A stretch of DNA of 12,074 nucleotides from Thiohalobacter sp. (GTDB lineage Bacteria > Pseudomonadota > Gammaproteobacteria > DSM-19610), in contig JALWRY010000378.1 in the NCBI GenBank assembly GCA_027080445.1, positions 1,201 through 13,274 on the forward strand. Reading direction: 5' to 3'. The notes beneath the pieces were generated by a model, which was not told the DNA's origin, ran no database searches, and saw nothing but the letters and a program-made list of their open reading frames with translations. A program made the position numbers and the translations under genes. Shown piece by piece: positions 8,100 to 12,074 of the stretch. Positions within the stretch are counted from its first letter, which is position 1. The number at the start of each line of letters is the position of its first letter.

Positions 8100-9752
8100 T
8101 CAGAATCCGTAAAACATTCTGAAGTGGGAACGAGTATCGCCCCGTTTAACGCCACCATCATCGCGTAATGGCCAGGCCAGCGAAAAGTCCGCCTCAACCT
8201 TTCCCGGCCCCGACAGCCGGAATCCTGCGCCGGCCCCATAAAGAATTGTGCGCGTCGCCTGACCCGGCAAAGGGTCCTGTACACGCAGCCTGGCGCCATC
8301 CAGGAAGCTGTACAGCGATAGCTTTCGCAGGAAATGCGAGACATGCGCGGCCAGTGACGGGCTGCGCAACTCCAGCGATCCGCGGATACCATCGTCGCCC
8401 AGCGCCTGGGATTCAAAGTAACCACGCACGCTTTCCGCGCCGCCGGCGGTAAATTCTTCATTGCTCACTAACGGGGAATTGGAGAGCTGGCCGTTTAATG
8501 CGCCGTGCAAGGTGAAATCATACGGCAAGGCCACATCATGCTCGCCAAATGCCGTGATATAAATAAAGTTCGGTACCGCATTAAAGCGTTTATTTTCGAA
8601 TTCTTTCGCGTGATTACCTAACCCCCGCAAGCCGAAATGCAAGCCGGCGCCAAAGATGCTCCGCCCGGTTTTTTGCAGCAATGTTCCGCGATAGGATACG
8701 CTAAAGCTGACATAGTCAATCGGTGTATTCAGCGCGTCAGTACCGATGGGTTTTAAGCTTTCACTGAAATCCTTATAGTCAATACCCAACGTTGTGCTAT
8801 GAAAGTACTTTTTCAGGCCGGTCAGCGGGTGAATATAACGCGCACCAAAAATCGTTCCATCGCCCAATACTGTGATATCGCCCGCCGTGGCCACGTCACT
8901 CCGCGTCACCACACCATACGCGGCCAGTACATCACTCCGATGTTTCAACGGCATCACATAGGTAAGCGACGCCACTTTCACCTCATCTGTATTTTCCGGC
9001 GCCGTCATCAGCATAAGGGAAGCACTGTGACCCTTCTGAAACAGATTGCTGTAGCGAAGTGTTGTGCTTAATCGAGAACGCGTCGTATCGCGGGAATTAC
9101 GACCCGTCAGTTCCATTTCAGCATGCAGGGGGAATTCATCCCTGACCTTGAGATCGACTTCCACTGTACCCGGAGTACGTCCGGGGCGGAAAACCGGCGT
9201 CACGCGACGGTCCGGCGTGAGCGCATTCACCTTGCGAATCTGTTTTTGCAAGGCCGGCAGGTTTGGCGTCACGCCTTTCGTCAAGGCGGGAATTTCCTTG
9301 CGTATCGAATCCAGCGAGAAATAGCGTGATCCTGTCACGCGCACGCGCGATATTTTCCCTTCCACGACTTGCAGTCGCACAACTGTGTCCCTGACATCCT
9401 GTTCAGGAATATTCACTATGACGGTTGGGTAACCGGCATCCCGGTAAACGGTTTGCAGCGCCTTCCCCGCCTTTTCGATATCCTCTATGGTTCTATTTGA
9501 CCCCAAAAAAGGATAGACCGTACGCTCAACAAGCTGTTGATCGAGCAGGCTTGCGCCTTCAACACGAAATTCCCACACATCAAAATGCGCCTTTTCTGTA
9601 GATGCATTTGCTGAGACAGTTTCCTTGCCTGATGAATGCGAACCCGTTGCAGGCACCGCCTCACCAGCCATACACCACGACGCAAGCAGCACCGCGCATA
9701 AAAATAACAAAATTTTCTGACAGGCCCGCATGCTCTTCCAGGTCACAGACAT
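8100..9752 (-). CDS. TpsB outer-membrane transporter (ShlB/FhaC/HecB family)
   Basis: The 550-residue length is normal for TpsB proteins. A signal peptide covers about residues 8-29 (KILLFLCAVLLASWCMA). Two POTRA domains follow, about 57-132 (VEGASLLDQQLVERTVYPFL...) and 133-205, then a C-terminal 16-strand Omp85-type barrel from about 206. Diagnostic features are VRGY (442-445), the L6-loop motif that reaches into the barrel, FLDG (483-486), and a C-terminal phenylalanine as the barrel-assembly signal. It exports the TpsA at 1-5100 from periplasm to surface. Start is ambiguous: the ATG at 9752 directly abuts an AAGGG motif, while a GTG at 9746 is 6 bases from it and better spaced; ATG at 9731 is also possible. 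A Pho box upstream points at this gene. Unlike classic tpsB-tpsA operons, two other genes lie between it and tpsA. Confidence 0.95.
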   Translation of the reverse strand: MSVTWKSMRACQKILLFLCAVLLASWCMAGEAVPATGSHSSGKETVSANASTEKAHFDVWEFRVEGASLLDQQLVERTVYPFLGSNRTIEDIEKAGKALQTVYRDAGYPTVIVNIPEQDVRDTVVRLQVVEGKISRVRVTGSRYFSLDSIRKEIPALTKGVTPNLPALQKQIRKVNALTPDRRVTPVFRPGRTPGTVEVDLKVRDEFPLHAEMELTGRNSRDTTRSRLSTTLRYSNLFQKGHSASLMLMTAPENTDEVKVASLTYVMPLKHRSDVLAAYGVVTRSDVATAGDITVLGDGTIFGARYIHPLTGLKKYFHSTTLGIDYKDFSESLKPIGTDALNTPIDYVSFSVSYRGTLLQKTGRSIFGAGLHFGLRGLGNHAKEFENKRFNAVPNFIYITAFGEHDVALPYDFTLHGALNGQLSNSPLVSNEEFTAGGAESVRGYFESQALGDDGIRGSLELRSPSLAAHVSHFLRKLSLYSFLDGARLRVQDPLPGQATRTILYGAGAGFRLSGPGKVEADFSLAWPLRDDGGVKRGDTRSHFRMFYGF

Positions 9753-9770
9753 CCCTTATTCGGGAAGCGC

Positions 9771-9804
9771 ATTGTGCATAAGAAACATGACACTTACATG
9801 ACAG
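9771..9804 (-). promoter_or_regulatory. Pho box plus -10 element upstream of tpsB
   Basis: On the minus strand, CTGTCAT (9804-9798), spacer GTAA, then GTGTCAT (9793-9787) match the PhoB-binding consensus of two CTGTCAT-like 7-mers with 11-bp period. Thirteen of fourteen half-site bases agree with the CTGTCAT consensus. A -10-like CACAAT (9776-9771) starts 10 bases after the second repeat, the spacing known for phoA of Escherichia coli, and no -35 hexamer is needed in PhoB-activated promoters. The predicted transcript starts near 9764, close upstream of tpsB. Confidence 0.68.
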
Positions 9805-9835
9805 TTATACAGACGTTTTATTTCCGCATGCTCTA

Positions 9836-9863
9836 TTGCACTTCATCGTGCTACATCTATAAT
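9836..9863 (+). promoter_or_regulatory. Sigma70-type promoter of the Skp-like lipoprotein gene
   Basis: TTGCAC (9836-9841), a 16-base spacer, and a perfect TATAAT (9858-9863). Transcription would start near 9870 and give a leader of about 27 bases with GGAG at 9884-9887 before the ATG at 9897. It is divergent from, and about 30 bases away from, the Pho box. Confidence 0.75.
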
Positions 9864-9896
9864 CGCCACCCCGAAAACTGGATGGAGTATTTCCAT

Positions 9897-10541
9897 ATGA
9901 ACTTTTTTCAGCTTTTTTCTGCCGCCATATTACTTCCACTCATGTTAAGCCTGCAGGGCTGTAACAGCTTTACCCATGACGACGATTCGAAAGCACTTGT
10001 CGTTGACCTGCTTGTCGTTGCAAGAGCACTTGGTTCGGACGTGGAAATACAGAAAAGCATCGATCAAACCCGGTCACAGCTAAATGGCAAGCTTGAGAAG
10101 CTTCTCGAAAATCTCAACAAGGAACTCGACAAGGCAAAAAAACAACTTGGCAAAAAGCCCGATAAAAACGCACAGGCGAACTACCGAAAAATGGCCGAAC
10201 GCGCCAGCACCAGACTCCAGCAATCACGTCAAACAGCAAAACTTCAGTTAAATGAACTACAGGATAAACTGTTATCAGATTTCAGGAAGCGCGTCGGGAA
10301 GGTGGCCTCGGAAATTGCCAGTCAACGCGGCGCCACAATGGTTCAGATCACAAACGCCGACCTATTGTGGTTTAAGCCTGAAAGCGATATTACCGATGAG
10401 GTTATCGCCAAACTCCGCGCACATACTGACATGCAAAGCAGTAGTCACCACGCTGTCAGCGAACCATCGGACAAGGCGACAAAAGAAGAAGCCAAAAAAC
10501 TGAATGCACTCGTCGACTCGGTAGAAGACAAGCAATACTGA
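9897..10541 (+). CDS. Skp/OmpH-family periplasmic chaperone-like lipoprotein
   Basis: The 214-residue protein starts at the ATG at 9897. GGAG lies 9 bases upstream, the promoter TATAAT precedes it, and a lipoprotein signal begins there. The longer open frame to 9774 would begin upstream of the promoter and is rejected. Residues 1-21 are a lipoprotein signal with lipobox LQGC and acylated Cys22; Asn at +2 favours outer-membrane delivery. Residues about 32-175 look like Skp/OmpH: KALVVDLLVVA at the N-terminal strand, a long Lys/Glu/Gln-rich coiled coil (about 50-140), then VASEIASQRGATMV and DITDEVIAKL (164-173), the family's closing block. A charged tail follows (176-214). Canonical Skp is soluble and holds unfolded outer-membrane proteins; a lipid-anchored version next to tpsB could assist the barrel or TpsA. 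That link is inferred from position only. Confidence 0.82.
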   Translation: MNFFQLFSAAILLPLMLSLQGCNSFTHDDDSKALVVDLLVVARALGSDVEIQKSIDQTRSQLNGKLEKLLENLNKELDKAKKQLGKKPDKNAQANYRKMAERASTRLQQSRQTAKLQLNELQDKLLSDFRKRVGKVASEIASQRGATMVQITNADLLWFKPESDITDEVIAKLRAHTDMQSSSHHAVSEPSDKATKEEAKKLNALVDSVEDKQY

Positions 10542-10634
10542 GTTACAAACAGGCTGTTATCGCCTTTCATTCCAGGGCAACCCTCTCCCCCCGTTCTCCC
10601 CCCACTATCTACACCCTTACCATTCGCACGCGTC

Positions 10635-10652
10635 CTGTCATGCAAACATCAT
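10635..10652 (+). promoter_or_regulatory. Degenerate Pho-box-like direct repeat
   Basis: CTGTCAT (10635-10641), spacer GCAA, then ACATCAT (10646-10652). The first 7-mer is a perfect half-site, the second matches 4 of 7. It points at the ribbon-helix-helix gene 121 bases downstream. No good -10 element is seen at the expected distance, so this is weak. Confidence 0.22.
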
Positions 10653-10694
10653 TAGACTGCAACAGAAATGAAACCTGGACGTCATGCCTACGCA

Positions 10695-10709
10695 ATGCTT
10701 TTGAAGCAT
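10695..10709. repeat. Short inverted repeat upstream of the RHH gene
   Basis: ATGCTT (10695-10700) and AAGCAT (10704-10709) are exact inverse copies around TTG, 65 bases before the start codon. Ribbon-helix-helix proteins bind short palindromes and often autoregulate, so this could be an operator; it could also be chance. Confidence 0.3.
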
Positions 10710-10773
10710 CATTTACGTACAAACACAAACATCCCATCCCAGGAAAACACACCAGGAACAGAAAGGACTTGAA

Positions 10774-11220
10774 ATGGAAAATCAGAAACAGTGCGTATCT
10801 GTCCGGCTGAGTCACAGCGATATCAGGAAAATCAAACGCATCGCGCAACGCCTGAATGTCAGCGATTCGGACATCATTCGTTTTGGCATCAAGGCAATGC
10901 TTTCAAAGCTGAGGCCGTTGAGCGACAACAATGCCACTGGCAGCCAACTATTACCTGTCTTTCTCGAACACGGAAATGAAGTTGGCCAGTACTTTGACTT
11001 TGACGCAGAACGGCTTGAACGCATCATCAATATGGACGTTCTTCCCGAAAATTCTGTCGACCGTATCGATGTCGAGTTACTGGCCATGCATAGCGTATTT
11101 CCAAACTATCTGAGAACACGGCTTGAAAAGATCATGAACGAGCCGCTGGATGAAAAAGAACTAATCCCTCGTCTGCGCGAGTACCTGTATGAAAAATATG
11201 GTCAGCAACGCAGCTATTAA
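10774..11220 (+). CDS. Ribbon-helix-helix (CopG/Arc-type) DNA-binding protein
   Basis: The protein has 148 residues, with AAGGA 6 bases before the ATG. The N-terminal 45 residues fit the RHH fold: a strand QCVSVRLS (about 6-13), helix SDIRKIKRIAQRLN (15-28), a turn at VSDSD, then helix IIRFGIKAMLSKL (34-46). RHH dimers insert the paired strands into the major groove. The remaining 100 residues are acidic and mostly helical in appearance (for example VDRIDVELLAMH, LRTRLEKIMNE, LIPRLREYLYEKYG); I recognise no domain in them. The next gene, a VPLPA-CTERM protein, follows after 29 bases, so the two are probably one operon. The protein could be an autoregulator or a regulator of the surface-protein genes. 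It is not followed by a toxin gene, which argues against a toxin-antitoxin pair. The target is unknown. Confidence 0.78.
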   Translation: MENQKQCVSVRLSHSDIRKIKRIAQRLNVSDSDIIRFGIKAMLSKLRPLSDNNATGSQLLPVFLEHGNEVGQYFDFDAERLERIINMDVLPENSVDRIDVELLAMHSVFPNYLRTRLEKIMNEPLDEKELIPRLREYLYEKYGQQRSY

Positions 11221-11249
11221 CTGATTTACCAACCCGGAGGAATATTAAA

Positions 11250-11900
11250 ATGAAAGTTCAAAAATGCGATTTGCTTAAAGCAACAGGTATTGCGCTACTC
11301 TGCTTCAACAGTGCTTCCGTATCCGCAATAACGCTCACATCCTCAGTACACCATCGTGCCTATTTCGATGATAACTATCCCGATGAAATACTTTCTGACA
11401 CGAGTGCTGCCGGAAAAATCCACCTGGTTCCTCCTGCGGTGTTGCGTCTTCCTAAAGAAAAAGACATCGAAACGGGTGACACCACAAGCTTTGCGATTTC
11501 CACAGCAGAATCCGTCTTTGAGGATGTTAGTATCTTTAGCGGAAGTAAGTTTTTTACCGAGTCATTCAGAATCGATGCCCCTGGCGCCTACCAGGCAATC
11601 TTGACCGATTTCATCTTCCCAGACCCGTTGGATAGGATTGGAATCAATATCACCACGGCCACAGAATCATTGGGTATATTGAGGGAACCTGGGGTCTTTA
11701 CATTCGATGCCAATCCGGGCGACTATTTTGTCAGCTTCTTCGGCAAGGCTCACCGTCTGGGGCAATATGGGATTTCTATTTCCAGGGCCGGTGGTTCTTC
11801 GATAGCCAGCAGCCCGGTTCCCCTGCCTGCCGGTGTGTGGCTGTTTGGTTCAGGACTGCTGGGACTGGCTGGTGTGGTTCGCAGGAAAACCGTTAGCTAA
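11250..11900 (+). CDS. VPLPA-CTERM (PEP-CTERM family) secreted protein
   Basis: The protein has 216 residues, with GGAGG 9 bases before the ATG. Signal peptide 1-26 ends SVSA. The sorting tail is VPLPA (190-194), hydrophobic GVWLFGSGLLGLAGVV (195-210) and RRK (211-213), an almost exact VPLPA-CTERM signal for exosortase processing. The mature part (27-186) is beta-rich in appearance; the region about 108-180 (FRIDAPGAYQAILTDF..., VFTFDANPGDYFVSFFGKA..., QYGISIS) resembles the generic beta-sandwich bodies of many PEP-CTERM proteins. No enzyme motif is seen. It shares tail type but not body sequence with the protein at 6976-7761. It is likely co-transcribed with the RHH gene and ends just before a REP-like palindrome. 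Confidence 0.88.
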   Translation: MKVQKCDLLKATGIALLCFNSASVSAITLTSSVHHRAYFDDNYPDEILSDTSAAGKIHLVPPAVLRLPKEKDIETGDTTSFAISTAESVFEDVSIFSGSKFFTESFRIDAPGAYQAILTDFIFPDPLDRIGINITTATESLGILREPGVFTFDANPGDYFVSFFGKAHRLGQYGISISRAGGSSIASSPVPLPAGVWLFGSGLLGLAGVVRRKTVS

Positions 11901-11905
11901 ACACC

Positions 11906-11954
11906 GGGGCGGGCTTGCCTGCGAACAGACTTGATTCGCTGGCAAGCCTGCTCC
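11906..11954. repeat. REP-like palindrome / possible terminator
   Basis: Arms 11906-11925 and 11935-11954 pair over 20 positions (17 Watson-Crick, two G/T, one T/T mismatch) around a 9-base loop. The sequence GGGCTTGCCTGCGAA...TTCGCTGGCAAGCC is close to the GCGGGCTTGCCCGCGAA type of REP element I know from pseudomonads. It starts 5 bases after the stop of the VPLPA gene, so it may stabilise or end that transcript. No U-run follows. The remaining bases to 12074 show no supported gene. Confidence 0.6.
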
Positions 11955-12074
11955 TGATATGCTTTGACCTGTCAAGTATCTGTGCAAAATTATTCGTAGT
12001 CCTTGTTTCTATTACAAACATTTGGTTCAGGGCACGAGCAGCATTCAACGACGTTTAATCCCTCTGATATACGC

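Noticed and set aside
9774..9896. 41-codon N-terminal extension of the Skp-like gene
   Set aside because: It begins upstream of the TTGCAC/TATAAT promoter, has no ribosome site, and would bury the lipoprotein signal inside the protein.
10774..11220. Toxin-antitoxin interpretation of the RHH gene
   Set aside because: No small toxin gene is adjacent; the neighbour is a signal-peptide-bearing VPLPA-CTERM protein.
1..12074. tRNA, rRNA, CRISPR array, insertion sequence or phage genes
   Set aside because: No cloverleaf, regularly spaced repeat, transposase motif or phage structural gene was seen on either strand.

Overview
The window looks like accessory chromosome of a Gram-negative proteobacterium, most likely a gammaproteobacterium. 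Supporting signs are a two-partner secretion (TPS, type Vb) pair, two small secreted proteins with VPLPA-type PEP-CTERM tails, a Skp/OmpH-like lipoprotein and a REP-like palindrome of pseudomonad style. No genus can be assigned from sequence alone.

Minus-strand block (9752 down to 1): a TpsB outer-membrane transporter (8100-9752), a 338-base spacer with a perfect 12-bp palindrome, a VPLPA-CTERM secreted protein (6976-7761), a PstS-like periplasmic binding protein (5367-6932), a 266-base spacer with a GC-rich hairpin and a dispersed repeat, and then the 5' 1700 codons of a giant filamentous-haemagglutinin-type TpsA exoprotein (5100 to beyond base 1). TpsB and TpsA are therefore present but separated by two genes for exported proteins.

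Plus-strand block (9836 to 11900), divergent from tpsB: a strong sigma70-type promoter and a Skp/OmpH-family lipoprotein (9897-10541), a 232-base spacer, a ribbon-helix-helix DNA-binding protein (10774-11220) and a second VPLPA-CTERM protein (11250-11900), closed by a REP-like palindrome (11906-11954). This block is visibly more AT-rich than the tpsA region.

The most interesting signal is a near-consensus Pho box (two 7-mers with 11-bp period) at 9787-9804, pointing at tpsB, with a plausible -10 element 10 bases downstream. Together with the PstS-like gene inside the same locus it suggests a phosphate-starvation-controlled TPS adhesin system, comparable in logic to PdtA/PdtB of Pseudomonas aeruginosa but with different passenger genes. 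The working model is: PhoB induces TpsB; TpsB exports the giant TpsA; the Skp-like lipoprotein may chaperone the barrel or passenger; the PstS-like and VPLPA proteins are co-exported surface or periplasmic components. The regulatory and chaperone links are inference.
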